The position numbers were made by a program, and so were the translations under genes. 64,000 nt of DNA from Eurosta solidaginis (Eukaryota > Arthropoda > Insecta > Diptera > Tephritidae). This document shows positions 33,744 to 45,449 of the stretch, one piece after another (position 1 is the stretch's first letter; each line of letters opens with the position of its first letter). The DNA lies in contig NC_090319.1 of the NCBI RefSeq assembly GCF_040869045.1, positions 232,927,832 through 232,991,831 on the forward strand, in the 5' to 3' direction. The notes under the pieces are model-generated. The model saw only the letters and a list, made by a program, of their open reading frames with translations. It did no database searches and had not been told where the DNA came from.

Positions 33744-36700
33744 ATACTAAGATCTGAGCTGGTTTGTGATACGTATTCCTAATTTATATGTCTAATTCTA
33801 AAATTACAAATTTCCTCGTTTATATATATATATATATATATCTATTTAAACTGATGTACCTATTGTTAAACTACTGTACCTATTGTTAATTAATGCAATA
33901 ATTTTTTTTTTTTTTTCAATTGTATAAGCTAGACTCTTCGAGTCGTAATAAATAAATGAAATGAAATGAAATATATTTGATCCCGACATCGGCCGTAGGG
34001 ACAGTGTCTTAGAACGTCAATGCTTATCTGTCCGGTCAGGCAATGCAAACCTAGAAATCATCAACATCTACATCCCTCCTGCCACCTGTTCCCCCGGTGG
34101 ATACCGCCCTAATATCAGCGGCCTTACTCATTGGTAATAATCGCATTATCTTAGGCAATTTCAATGCCCATCACGATCTATGACATTCTAACTTGCAGGA
34201 AGACAGTAGGGGTGAGATGTTGGCGGATCAAATAGAAGAAACGGCGTTCTGCACAATAAACGGAGACGCCCCCACACGTATGGTAGGAAGTTGTCACAGT
34301 TCGGCGGATATATCAATCGTGAGTGCAGGACTCGTAAACTGAGTCAACTGGCAGCCGATGGTAAAATTGACATCCGGCCACCTGCCTATACTTATTTCGC
34401 TCGAGCTTACCGCCGACTTCATCGTCACAGGAAAACGCACTTTCATAAACTTTAAAACAGGAAAGTGGGATGAATACAATTCCTTTACAGACAACCGCTT
34501 TGCTGCCATCCCTATCCCGACTGATGCCTGCCAAGGGGAGCGTGCTTTCCGCAAGGTCATTGAATCCACCTAGGCTCGCTTCATTCCCGCCGGTAGAATT
34601 CCCGAAATTCGGCCTAACTTTTCGGCGGAGGCCTCAAATTTAGCGAGAACGTGACCTTATAAGACAGCTCGATCCCGGCGACCCCCAAATTAGGGATATA
34701 AAATAACGCATCAGATTGCTTGTGGATAAACACAAGCGGGCGAAATGGGAGGAGCACCTAAGCGGTTGTAACCTCTCTGCCGGTGTAGGTAAGCTTTAGT
34801 CCACCGTAAAGTCTTTGGCGACAAAGTGTTGTCGGATGCGAAAAAATGCGCGAGCGCTTTCAGCCGACAATATATAATGCATTCTACGGTCGACAAAGAT
34901 AGACGGAGAGCCAACAGGCACGCACATAAACATAAATTCAGCGCGTCTTACCATCACCGCCAAAGAGGTTGAGTATGCCATCGGTCATGGTAAGCCATCA
35001 AAAGCAGTGGGCCCTGACGACATACACATGCCGATGCTTAAAAGCTTAGGGAAAGAGGACTTCAAATATTCAGCGCATGCCTTGAACCTGTCTCTTAGTC
35101 ATTCTTGAAATATGGAAAATGGCCAAGGTGGTTCCGCTACTAAAGCCTGGGAAACCAGCTAACATAGGAGTCATATCGCCCGATATCTCTACTTTCGCCA
35201 GTAGCCAAGACGCTTGAAGCCATCTTGCTCCCCTACTTCAAAGCAAATTTGCAGCTAGCCTGTCATAAGCATGGCTTTAGTAAACTCCATAGTACCACCA
35301 CCGCGCTTAACGCCATTAGCACCCAGATAAATTGCGGTTTAAATCAAAACCCCCACCATAGAACAGTACTCGTTGCGCTAGACCTATCAAAAGCTTTTGA
35401 TACGGTCAACCGTGGCACGTTACTGCAAGACCTGGAAGGGTCTACCCTTCCCTCAAGTCTTAAAAGTGGACCACAAATTATCTGGGTGGTCGGCAGGCAT
35501 CGGTACAAGGCGGTATCCTATCACCACTTTTGTTTAACTTCTACATATCAAAGCTACCTTCGCCACCAGAAGGAGCTACTATCGTTTCCTACGCCGATGA
35601 CTGCACAATAACAGCCACAGGCCGAGGCCCACAAATCGATGAGCTTTGCAACAGAATAAACGGCTACCTCCCTGATCTCTCCAGTTTTTTCGCTTCGCAA
35701 AACCTGGCATTATCACCGACTAAAACCTCCGCGACCTTATTTACAACATGGGCGTCCTAAATGTCGACCATTTTGAACATCCACGTCGATGGCAATACGC
35801 TGCCGACTGTCCAACACCCCAAAATATTGGGTGTGACGTTTGCTCAGGATCTTCATTTTGGTGAGTATGCAACCGCAATTGTACCGAAAATTCAGAGTCG
35901 TAATAAAACCCTCAAATCTCTTGCTGGGAGTACTTGGTGAAAAGACAAAGGAAGGCTCATTACCACTTACAAAGCAATTGGCCAGCCGATTGCATGCTAC
36001 GCGTCCCATATATCGTCGCCAAGTCTAAAAATTACTCACGGGAAGAAGTTACAGGCCTGCCAAAATACTGCTCTCAGAACCGCCACGGGCTGTCTTCTTA
36101 TATCCCAGGACACCACCTACATAATGAGGCGAGAATAATTCCCATCAGGGAGAGAAATGAGATGCTAACCAAACAGTTCCTGTTGAATACCCAGAAACCT
36201 GGGCATCCCAACAGACTTGTGATTGATGAGCCAACACCGCCCAGAGGCTTAAGGAGTCATCTCCGTAAGCATTGTGAGGAAATACGGCACTTGAGAGCTC
36301 AGCCGTATGAAGCAAAAAAACACAAGCAGGTCCTCAGCGAACCCCACAAACAGGCGTCGGACGTTTATGCGAGGAATTGCCCGGTGAATCTAGCACTCAA
36401 AGAACAGTACCCAAAACTTGCGGAAGAGGAACGCACACTCCCCAGGGAAACGCGAATCACTCTAGCTCAACTTCGATCTGGATACTGTAACAGGTTAAAT
36501 TCTTACTTATCCAGAATCAACCCCGACATACAAAATGTATGCCCTGCTTGTAATGTGTCCCCACATGACACCAACCATCTCTTTAATTGTAATGTGGAAC
36601 CAACGCCTCTAACACCCCTCACATTATCGTCCAACCATGTTGAAACAGCAAGTTTCCTTGGACTCCCGTTAGAGGATATTGATGGCAATTTGTGATCGGT

Positions 36701-36750
36701 CGCACCTATTGGATGGGGCGAAGCACTGCTACAACAACAACAACAACTCT

Positions 36751-38624
36751 AATTTTAACATATCTAAACACTATCTGCCAAATGTTTTGTGTATTTTTGG
36801 GCTTAATTGAAGAAGCGAGATGAGTGTAAAACCAGGAAAGTATTCCAGGTATATTCGTAAAGTTATCGAAGACGCTGCAAAACGAATAAAGTCTGATCTT
36901 GAAGATGGAGACAAGTGCAGTTTCGGATATTTTAGAGTAAGGGTACGCTTACATATCCACCGACAAACCGAAAAATTGCTATCAGCTGATGAAATCGGTC
37001 GGATTAAAATTGCAACCGATTATCGGCCGGCAGCTTTTTTCTTACATTTTACTGTTTAGCAAAAATACGCTTGTGTTCATGCTTTTATGTGCTTATTCCA
37101 TAAAGGGTGCCCCTTTTGCACACAATTAATCAATTTTTCAGTCCATCGCACAAATAATTAATTTTTCACAGTAATGCATGCAATTTAGCGGACGATAAAA
37201 TTGAACATACGCGAATTTATTGGCAGTGAAAAGCGAGAACGGCCGACAACAATTCGGTGATCGGTTACACACCCTCATCTAAATACATGTGTTTATTTTT
37301 ATCGGTGGCTGTGTAAGCGTACTCTAAGAGTTACGTGGCGGTCAAGCTCTGACGCTACTCTTCAATAAAGTCAGTGCTTTAAAAGTTGATGAGGATTCAC
37401 AAAAGTTTATCTTACAATTGACGCCATTAGGAGTTGTGCATCATACGGAAATTTTACTGTTATGGGTACAAAAACGAGTCATTTGGTATCCCCAACAAGA
37501 ACTTTTGGTAATTCTATACGACAGCATGACACTCCCTACAAGAAACGCTGATAGTTTTACTAATACACTGACACTTGTAATTGACAATGCTGATCCTGCG
37601 ATGACGTAAACTTTGATACTCAAATTTATGTATGTTCCTTTGATCGCTCACGCATGTCCGCATGTTCCCAACGACAGCCTATAATCATGAAAAAGGACTC
37701 AAACTGGGAAAGCTTCGGACATCTGGTACAGAACAAAAGAACATACAGCAGATACCATTATGCATGTGAGACAGATATATAATTCTCAAAGAAATTTTAT
37801 GTATGCGAGAACAGTTTATCCGATTTAATCATGTTGTCAATACTGACTGTCATATGACAATAAAATGATTATCACGGTTGTTTTGTTATTTTTTAAATTC
37901 CGCCATTTTCAACCGACGAAAACCATATAAAAAATAAGCTTAAAAAATGAAAAAGAGAGCATTTCAAAGCTCCATCGAAAATAATATTAAAAAATACCAA
38001 AAGCTGTCGGAATGTATGGGGCGCACTCAAAAAATTGATACGCGAAAAATAATAGTGGTTAGTGGTGATTCATTTTTAAATGTGTTTCCGCATGACGAAA
38101 GCGCTCTTCTGTTGTTTTGTTATTTTCTGAATTTAAATTGAACATTCTGAAGTCGAATTCTTATAAAACTATTTATTTTAAACAAATAAGAAACGCGTAT
38201 GCTTTTATCACGTACAAAATTAAAACTTAATGAAATAAAGTTAATAAAAAGCAAAAAGCATTGTTTCATTTTTGGCGGAATATAACAATTGCCATTTATG
38301 ATAGTATAACAGTCAAACCTGATATCTACAGTAAACTATCATTTATGACACTTTTTGATAGTTACAGTGTCAGCACTGATCCAGGAAAAGGAATGAGAGT
38401 GAGCAGTACGGCTATATACTTAATCAGTAGGCGATGTTGGTGTATAAGAAGGAGAAATACTCACACGTACACAGTTGTTTACATCACATTTGCGCAAGTC
38501 CCCTTAAGTTTGTGATAGAAAGTTTGCATGAGGCGCTGATCGTTAGGTTGACATTGCTGACAATCAGATGATAGTCAGTATTCTTGTAGGGCTGTTAATA
38601 CGCGTCCAAAAATATCGAGAGAGG
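36751..38624. other. No recognised gene; two short ORFs of unknown status
   Basis: Two small plus-strand ORFs stand out. 36820-37059 begins MSVKPGKYSRYIRKVIEDAA, has good composition up to a GTAAGG donor-like site at about 36938, and could be a first exon. 37947-38141 begins MKKRAFQSSIENNIKKYQKL. Neither resembles a family I know. The rest is AT-rich and non-coding. Confidence 0.3.
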
Positions 38625-38780
38625 TTGTTACGGTCTGCTGCTACGGTCTACGGCCATGATCCATTTGGGAGCGTGTTCACGCGAACACACCTAGCGATGT
38701 GGTGAAAGTGGCGATAAAAAAATATCGAAAACCGGAAAAAGACAGACCTGCCATCACCAGCGAAAAAATGCAAGCATTGA

Positions 38781-39068
38781 GTTTCCGGTCGTATACACAC
38801 CCATAAAGACAGAAAATTTTGGAAAAACTTAAAAGGAAAAGGCCACGATTGTCCGGCCGGGGAAAAAACAAAAAAAGAAACGCAAGAATTAGTCCTGCGT
38901 CATTTTCGCTATTGCTTACATCAACTGCACATCCCCGACTATATTCAACTCCTCGCAAAACACCCTCGCTGTGCTGTGCGCATATTCAACGAGCATCGTG
39001 GAAGAACCAAAAGGCTGCAACGAGGAATTGCAGGCCCAACTACTAGAAGTACGAACAAGTGGGAATAG
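38781..39068 (+). CDS. Unrecognised ORF fragment in the large repeat
   Basis: Open for about 95 codons without an ATG. It reads as plausible protein (HKDRKFWKNLKGKGHDCPAG, LVLRHFRYCLHQLHIPDYIQ, CAVRIFNEHRGRTKRLQRGI). It is open in both copies (second at 46951-47238) with a few substitutions. I do not recognise a family. Downstream, in other frames, follow a Ser/Asp-rich stretch (EESVSDSDTDSDGTQLN, from 39155) and a Pro-rich stretch (KHPTPPPPPGPAV, 39280-39310) ending at a strong donor-like GTAAGT near 39554. It may be a decayed gag-like or captured gene, or chance. Confidence 0.25.
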   Translation, partial: VSGRIHTHKDRKFWKNLKGKGHDCPAGEKTKKETQELVLRHFRYCLHQLHIPDYIQLLAKHPRCAVRIFNEHRGRTKRLQRGIAGPTTRSTNKWE

Positions 39069-40469
39069 ACCTTATCACGGTGGTGTCGTGTTGACACAAG
39101 CGCAACGTAAATAATATCTAGTGAAGTAGGTCGGCGTTTCACAGCCACCCGCAGTGAGGAAAGTGTTAGTGATTCCGATACGGATTCGGACGGCACTCAG
39201 CTAAATGTGATGAGAACCATTGGTATCCGAAGATACACCCCTTTCTCTACGTTCACGAAGTACAATATCACCTTTGGAAAAACATCCAACACCACCTCCG
39301 CCTCCAGGGCCAGCAGTACGCTGCAGCATAATACAACGAAAGCCGGAATTAGCGCCAGATCATTCAGAGGTTTCATTGCCACCAGATTCAATCGATCACC
39401 TCGGACAAGAGCGCAGCAGCCACCAACAGTACCAGCACAGCGCGCCCAAGACCGCGCACCACAACCAACATCAGTGTCAACTTCACCGGCAAGGTCGGCT
39501 TCACCAGCGACAACACGCCGGCAGAGACCCATGGTACGTACTCTGTCGGCCATGTAAGTACCAGCGCGGTATAAATTTAGATGTAATTACCCTACAAAAA
39601 ATTCTGGTCATGAAACTTACCCACGCCATGCAAATGTGACTAAGAACATAACCTATGACTGTATAGTAACGGGTCAAACGGCGTGGAATGACTAGAGCAT
39701 TTTTGCAGGGTAGTTAAACGAACTTCCAAGTGGTACTTAGAGGGTTTCATATAGCCCGGGTAAACCATTCGACAAGGATCGAATTTTTTTGTCAAAATTA
39801 CGACATTCCTTTTTTTTTTGAATTATAAACATACAAGATGAACAGATAGTTTAACGCACTATAGAAGAAAAGTTACATATAAATGATTGCCACTATTTAA
39901 ATTTGGCTTGTAAGATTTATCTAACCAAAAGAATTACCACATGAACACTCATGTTTGCAACTTAACAAGATATTAAAGAATGTAACCACAGTTTAGTATA
40001 TTTACAGATTTTAAAGGTTTGTTCACAAAGAAACAGGCAGTTTGTCTCAGTCAGGTCAAGTAGCACCTGCCTGTTAGAACGCGTAACACTAATTCCGACA
40101 TACGCCGTTTATTTGTGAATGCACCTTTTTTTTTACATTATATTGAACCAAGCTCTTTAGATATAACCAAGGTTGTATTCAGCAACTTACGAGGATAATT
40201 CCATTTACCTAATACCTACCTAAGCCTTAGCTTTACATAAAAAGAAAAAACATACATTTTTTTTTTGATCATTTTTAGAATATATTTTGTCACCTTAAGA
40301 TGTCTAAATTTAGCTCTATGCATTTTATGAATAATAAGCCGGCGCTATCACGTGAAACGTTTTAGCGATTCATTTTGGAGCTCACCCATAAAATGTTAGA
40401 AAAAAAAAGGAAATTTTATGCACGAATCGGCTAGAAGATTTAAACTTTCTTTTCTTATATCATTCAAGT

Positions 40470-40472
<3 letters not shown>

Positions 40473-40528
<56 letters not shown>
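40473..40528. repeat. (AT)n microsatellite, ~28 units
   Basis: Long alternating AT tract. The matching tract in copy 2 (about 48580-48601) has only about 11 units, so it changed length after duplication. It also produces a false Tyr-Ile ORF. Confidence 0.9.
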
Positions 40529-40530
<2 letters not shown>

Positions 40531-40995
40531 ACACATATGAATTACTATTCCTAGCAATATTGTTCGAACCACCAGAAGAAGGTAATATACGTGCATATAA
40601 TGCATAGCGCTATATAAAATTTATCTTTATTGCTTTTGTAACAAATTTTCTTAGTACATATTACATATTATTATTATCATTATAATATGCGCGTTATACC
40701 AAATTGATATTTAGTTACACTCAAAAAAATAAGTTTTACCACAAAGCATATAATAAGTGATTATTGTAACAACGTACTAATGTAAGGGCAAAATGAGTAA
40801 GAGGCTAAACCATATAACACTAAAATAGTATGTGCATAGATCAAGTATGTATGTATGTAACTTATATACACTCGCAACCAACAACACCAACACAATCACC
40901 AACCCCCTACGATGATAACCAAAACTAGCTAGAACTTTATATATATTTTTTTTTCTATAATGAATTGTGAATAAATATTGTAATTAAAATGGGAA

Positions 40996-43211
40996 TGTTG
41001 ACTACCCTATTCTTTTAGAAAGCACTTAGGGCATACAGGTAAGGGGCCACCGAAAATTAGGTGCGTCGGTGGCCATGGATTTTGAGGGTGGGCCAAGCAC
41101 CGGGCGTCGCAACAACACCCGCGGCGCCCCTCTATATATTCGGCCCTTTTGTTTTTATTTTAATTTTTCAGCTTTTTTTTTATTATTTGATTTTCAGGGT
41201 TGGTAACCGGTCGCTTCCGGTTCGGTATTTTTTTTTGCGTTATTTCTTTTGAATTTGAATTTAAATTTTTGAATGTTAACGGTCTGTCCGTGACATCTGG
41301 TTCGGCCGGATGTTGTTTTATTTTGTATTGATAAGCGTTTTGAGTCGGTCTCTGCGCTTCTGTCAGGGTTTTGATTTTGACAGCTTTCAGTTTTGATAGG
41401 CATGATAGGAACTTTTTTCTGCTTATGGCGCAGGAACAGTAAGGTTGGCAAGGACCCGCCCCAGCCGACAATGACTAGCCACTGTGCACCACCACATCAT
41501 GCCGACCGCCTTCCTTACTGCTTCCACTGTAAATGCGAATCCATAACAAGGTGTTAAACGACGCGTCTTGACATCAGTATTAATAATCCGAAACCGGAAA
41601 AGAAGTAGTTTAAGGCGTTCAAAATATATTAACGAAAAACCGAAAAATCACCCGTGGGTCCCTCCGAAAACGGGAGTGATATCCATAGTATTTTTGCGCA
41701 GAACACGTTTCTGCGTTGGCGGCCCTCGGCCGCGCTTATAAAAAATTACCCTGGGTGGATACAACACCGGTTTGGAGAACAAAACTATATCCGCGCAAAA
41801 CACTTATGTTCACAATTTTTTTTGTGGGTACTACAACATTACAACAACCACATGAAAATCGCCAACTTCAACTACAAATATCTCCAGACAGAGATACATT
41901 TTTCTTTTCCGCCTTCGGAATATTGTTCTCGAGGTCAATACGCGTCTTTTGGCACCGCTCTCGATATTCGCAGTGTCATGCTGTCGTATACAATTACCGA
42001 ATTTTTGGTCGAAAGCAACGAAGTTATACGACGGGAAGAGTTGCCTGAACATTATTCAGCCGACTATTAGGAAAAGGGTTGAACAATATGTCGTGGACAT
42101 ATTGCCTCCACCACAACTAATAAATTTACATACCACATCAAATATTACTGGTGAGTAAGACGCATCGACGCATTTTTTTTTTATTTTTTATTTTTAAGAC
42201 GCATCGTGTTTGGACCCTATATAGATATATAGAAATATTGACATTAAAAATAAATTATATAATAAAACTATTTATTTGAATAAATGTATTTAAACTTATT
42301 TAGGTATTTTTCTTTTCATTAAAATGAAGAATCTCTAAGCACTCTTCTCGAAGCTGTCACTTTCACTAGAATGGGAAGCTATTTCTTAGTCAATATCTAC
42401 TGCATCCTTCGGAAAATGGAAAAATCTACATTTGCTTTCACTGGTTTTCTTGTTGTTGTTATTATACCCAAACACAGCACACCGCATTATTAATATCATT
42501 TTTTATTAAAACTCTCACAAATACCACCAAATATGTGTATATAAAAGCGCGGCTAAATGAAAAGGGTCAATTCACACGTCATCAAAACAGATGATCTAAT
42601 GTTTACATGCGCATTGCTTAATCTTATTTTGTGATTTGTGGTCAATTCACTATCTGTGGGTTTTAAAGTGTGTTATGGAAACGCAACTACAGTGGAGCAG
42701 CAAGGAAGGCAGTCGGCATGATCTTGTGGTGCACAGTGGCTAGTCATGTCGGCTGGGTTGGGTTCTTGCCAACCTTGCTGTCCTCCGCCATAAACAGAAA
42801 AAAAGGTCCTATCATGCCTTTTAAAAAAAAAACCGACAAAAAAGCGCAGACGACTCAAAACGCTTGAAATTCAAACTAAAACAACATCCGGCCGTACCGG
42901 ATGTCACGGACCGACCGTTAAGACATTCAAAATTTTAAATTCAAAAAAAAGAAATTCAAAAAAATCTAACGCAAAAAAAATTTACCGAACCGGAAATGAC
43001 TGGTTACCAGACGCTTAAAATCCCAAAAAAAAATGCTGAAAATTAAAATAAAATGAGAAAAGGGCCGAATATACATAGGGGCGCCGCTGGTGTTGTTGCG
43101 ACGCCCGGTGCTTATCCCACCCCCAAAAACCATGGCCACCGACGCACCTATATTTAGGTGGCTCCTTTTCTGAATTACCTAGTGCCCTCTACATATTTGA
43201 GGACATCAGCA
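40996..43211. mobile_element. Inverted-repeat element with ~550-bp arms (copy 1)
   Basis: Arms 40996-41548 and 42671-43211 are inverted copies. Shared blocks include GGTGCGTCGGTGGCCATGG, AAGCACCGGGCGTCGCAAC, TTCGGCCCTTTT, GGCCGGATGTTGTTTTA and CCATAACA at the inner ends. Each arm runs from TG to CA and has the same inner end as the LTR-like end at 45378-45432, so the arms look like two LTRs facing opposite ways. Similarity continues weakly outside. The ~1.1-kb centre contains a relative of the 57322 MITE. Confidence 0.75.
41549..42060 (+). repeat. Dispersed repeat related to the MITE at 57322
   Basis: Shares GCAGAACAC, TGCGTTGGCGGCC, CGGCCGCGCTTATAAAAAAT, CACAATTTTTTTTGTGGGT and AAATCGCYAACTTCAAC with 57400-57790. 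An ORF across it (about 110-138 codons) is probably chance, because the related MITE does not keep it. Confidence 0.7.
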
Positions 43212-44516
43212 TTTCCATTTTAATAACAAATTTTATTTAGTATTCATTACGTAAGTAAAACTAAGATGAACAAAGGTTATTAAGAGAAAAGGTGCACGGC
43301 ATGGGCTATAAAGGCAAAACCAAACTGCTTATAAGCGCCGTTCATAAATGGCTTTCTTTTCCACCGAAGTAAAATACTACAAGCAAGTGTTGGTAATGGA
43401 AACACGTCTCGAACGAGTTCGAAAAATTAGGAGTTTAAAGAATTTACTACTACGAATACTGCAAGTTGCACAGTAAAGAAAAAGAAAAGAAATGCAGGTT
43501 TCGGCTAGAGCCAAAATTTTCTAAATTTCGAAATTGCGATTAAATTAGGGAAATTTTATAAGGTTGTGATTGATTATGAGCCTGACGAACAATCTGGCCT
43601 TGACTTTAAAACCCACGGTTCACGGTTTGTTTTAATTTCTTTAATTTTTGGCAACCCATTTCTTCATGTTTTTACAATTTTTAACAATCACAAAATGGAA
43701 AAAATCTTAAATGTAGCTTTTATTAGAGCACTAGTTCATACAACGTACTTGCACAAGGGCCTTATAATTAAGCGCAATTGTTAACTAAGGTTACCAACTT
43801 AAAGCAAGGAAAGTGGTTTAAAAAAATTTTCTTTTGAAGAAAAGGTTGATGGTTCTATAGTCTTAGGACGTTTGCCTTTTCGCTCTTATTTGCCAAGCTA
43901 GATAAATTGGAAAAGGGTTACAATTACTTTCTAATTCCCTAGATTACAACCACAAATTCATAAAAAGATATATAAAAAAAATTATTCCGAAAGAAATTCG
44001 CCTTTGATAATTTCCCTTCAACCAGGTAATTCAAAAGTTTTCCAAAAGTGTGTCAATAAGTCCAAATAATATAAGATATAAGGGCAGTGTCAGATGAAAT
44101 TTTACGCCATACCTTTACTTCTACAGTCAGTGCCGTAGGAATTTACTGATTTTACTTTTTTTTTTATCAGGTACTATTGTTGTCAAAGTAAAGTAGGACG
44201 TAAAGTTTTATCTGTTATCACACTGAATTTTATACCTTATTGGCTGCGTTTGTTGTAGCCATGTATTTTAATTTAATCTTATTTTATTTTAATTTGATTT
44301 AGATTAATTTTAAACCCTACTTTTCTTTTATATCTATTATTTTATAATGTCTACTATTTCTTAAGCCTCGTTTTATTGTAGTTCATTTACTTTTGGTATT
44401 TTTAGTGTAATTTCATTGTAATTGATTTGATCTAATGTTATCTTAGTTTATTTCATTTTGTATTTTTATTATTAATATCTATGATCGTTATTACTTTATC
44501 GAATTTTATTTTACCT
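43212..44516. other. AT-rich segment of the large repeat, no gene recognised
   Basis: Low-complexity, T-rich sequence, especially 44220-44516. A 72-codon ORF at 43566-43784 is kept in both copies but has no recognisable features. Confidence 0.35.
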
Positions 44517-44529
44517 ATGTCTATGGATG

Positions 44530-44884
44530 AGCCGGCCACAGTGGTGTGATGGTAGCGTGCTCCGCTTATCACACCGTATGCCCTGGGTGCAACTCCCGGG
44601 CAAAGCAACAACAAAATTTTAGAAATAAGGTTTTTCAATTAGAAGAAAATTTTTCTAAGCGGGGTTGCCCCCCGGCAGTGACTGGCAAGCGCTCCGAGTG
44701 TATTTCTGCCATGAAAAGCTCTCAGTGAAAACTCATCTGCCTTGCAGATTCCGTTCGGAGTCGGCATAAAGCATGTAGGTCCCGTCCGGCCAATTTGTAG
44801 GTAAAATCAGGTGCATCACGACGCAAATTGGAAGAATCTCGATCTCTACGGAGGTTATCGCGCCTTACATTTATTTATTTTTTT
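44530..44884 (+). mobile_element. tRNA-derived SINE, copy 3
   Basis: Full-length, flanked by a perfect 13-bp duplication ATGTCTATGGATG (44517-44529, 44885-44897). The A-box is TGGTGTGATGG; the B-box is altered (GGTGCAACTCC). The same insertion is in the second large repeat. Confidence 0.95.
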
Positions 44885-45377
44885 ATGTCTATGGATGTGT
44901 CCACATATATATATTAATATATATATATTTTTACAAAGAAAACCTAAATATTTTTTTTTCCAAGTTTCAATTATTTCCCCATATAAAATCAATTTCAAAA
45001 CTTAGTTTCTAATTCTGAATTTTTCATGGGAGGGCATTTAATTCAGTTTCATTATATTCCTATCTCTAATCTATTTGTTTTTAACCTTAAATTTTCCTTT
45101 CCTGTTATATTTACACAAGTTTAAGCATTTTCCCAAATTTAACTCTATTTTAATTCTTAGTTTCTAGTTCTAAATTTTTTTCTATGAAAAAAGATTTATT
45201 TTCCCCCAAAAAAACCAGCGCCATGTGGGAGCGCCTGCGAGCAAAAAACTATCTAGCAGCAATGATTTGCAAATTCTATCCATTATTTCGTTCGTTTCAA
45301 AAAAATACAGATTTGTATAATGAAAACTGTGTATACCCATTTCGGAAATGATTTCCAAAAAAAGCATCGAGAATGCT

Positions 45378-45432
45378 CGATCATGCCGACCGCCTTCCTT
45401 ACTGCTTCCAATGTAAATGCGTTTCCATAACA
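45378..45432 (+). repeat. LTR-like 3' end (…CCATAACA)
   Basis: About 55 bp starting CGATCATGCCGACCGCC, nearly identical to the inner ends of the arms at 41494-41548 and, inverted, 42671-42720. It ends in TAACA, complementary to the TGTTA that begins the large repeat, and is followed after 2 nt by a PBS. The second large repeat lacks this piece. Confidence 0.65.
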
Positions 45433-45434
45433 GA

Positions 45435-45449
45435 TGGCGCCCAACGTGG
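45435..45449 (+). other. Primer-binding site, tRNA-Lys type
   Basis: TGGCGCCCAACGTGG, the classical lysine-tRNA complement, two nucleotides after an LTR-like end. Strong sign of an LTR-retroelement leader. Confidence 0.7.

Larger units (their letters stand above)
29528..33973 (+). mobile_element. Near full-length CR1/jockey-type non-LTR element Y
   Basis: About 4.45 kb with a 5' untranslated region, ORF1, ORF2 and a 3' tail of repeated ATGAA units, flanked by the 10-bp TATTTGATCC duplication inside element X. ORF1 carries a PHD-like finger, as in CR1-type elements. Very A-rich coding sequence. Confidence 0.9.
29200..36694 (+). pseudogene. ORF2 of element X: endonuclease and RT, split and decayed
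   Basis: Endonuclease blocks RILQFNCNGLTGKI, IAAIQETKL, GYYVHRKDRESGKGCGLAFF, then after the insertion SGNANLEIINIYIPPATC, ILGNFNAHHD and SGHLPILISLEL. RT shows KHGFSKLHSTTTALN, LDLSKAFDTVNRG and SYADDCTITATG (catalytic box, near 35590). The C-terminal part (35934-36694) has ITLAQLRSGYCNRLNSYLSR and the zinc motif CPACNVSPHDTNHLFNC, which is well preserved in one frame. Many stops and frameshifts, for example at 34343 and 35755, make it inactive. Confidence 0.85.
29188..36750 (+). mobile_element. Jockey-superfamily element X, 5'-truncated, interrupted by element Y
   Basis: Endonuclease start at 29200-29517, RT and C-terminus at 33984-36694, then a (CAA)n tail to about 36750. The two halves are split by element Y with a 10-bp TSD TATTTGATCC (29518-29527, 33974-33983). 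Across the removed insert the endonuclease frame continues. No ORF1 is seen. A second, 3'-end-only copy lies at 61627-62133. Confidence 0.85.
38625..45377 (+). repeat. Large direct repeat, copy 1 (6753 bp)
   Basis: Begins TTGTTACGGTCTGCTGC and ends AAAGCATCGAGAATGCT. Matches 46795-53415 over its whole length with roughly 1-2% substitutions plus indels; the offset falls from 8170 to 8037. Contents in order: an unrecognised ORF region, an (AT)n tract, an inverted-repeat element, AT-rich sequence and a SINE. The terminal TG is shared with the LTR-like end 45378-45432, so the whole could be a giant LTR. Confidence 0.9.

Noticed and set aside
40396..40605. Tyr-Ile repeat ORF on the minus strand
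   Set aside because: A direct translation of the (AT)n microsatellite.
41654..42070. 138-codon ORF in the centre of the foldback element
   Set aside because: The related MITE at 57322 does not keep this frame and copy 2 loses its start region by deletion, so coding is unlikely.
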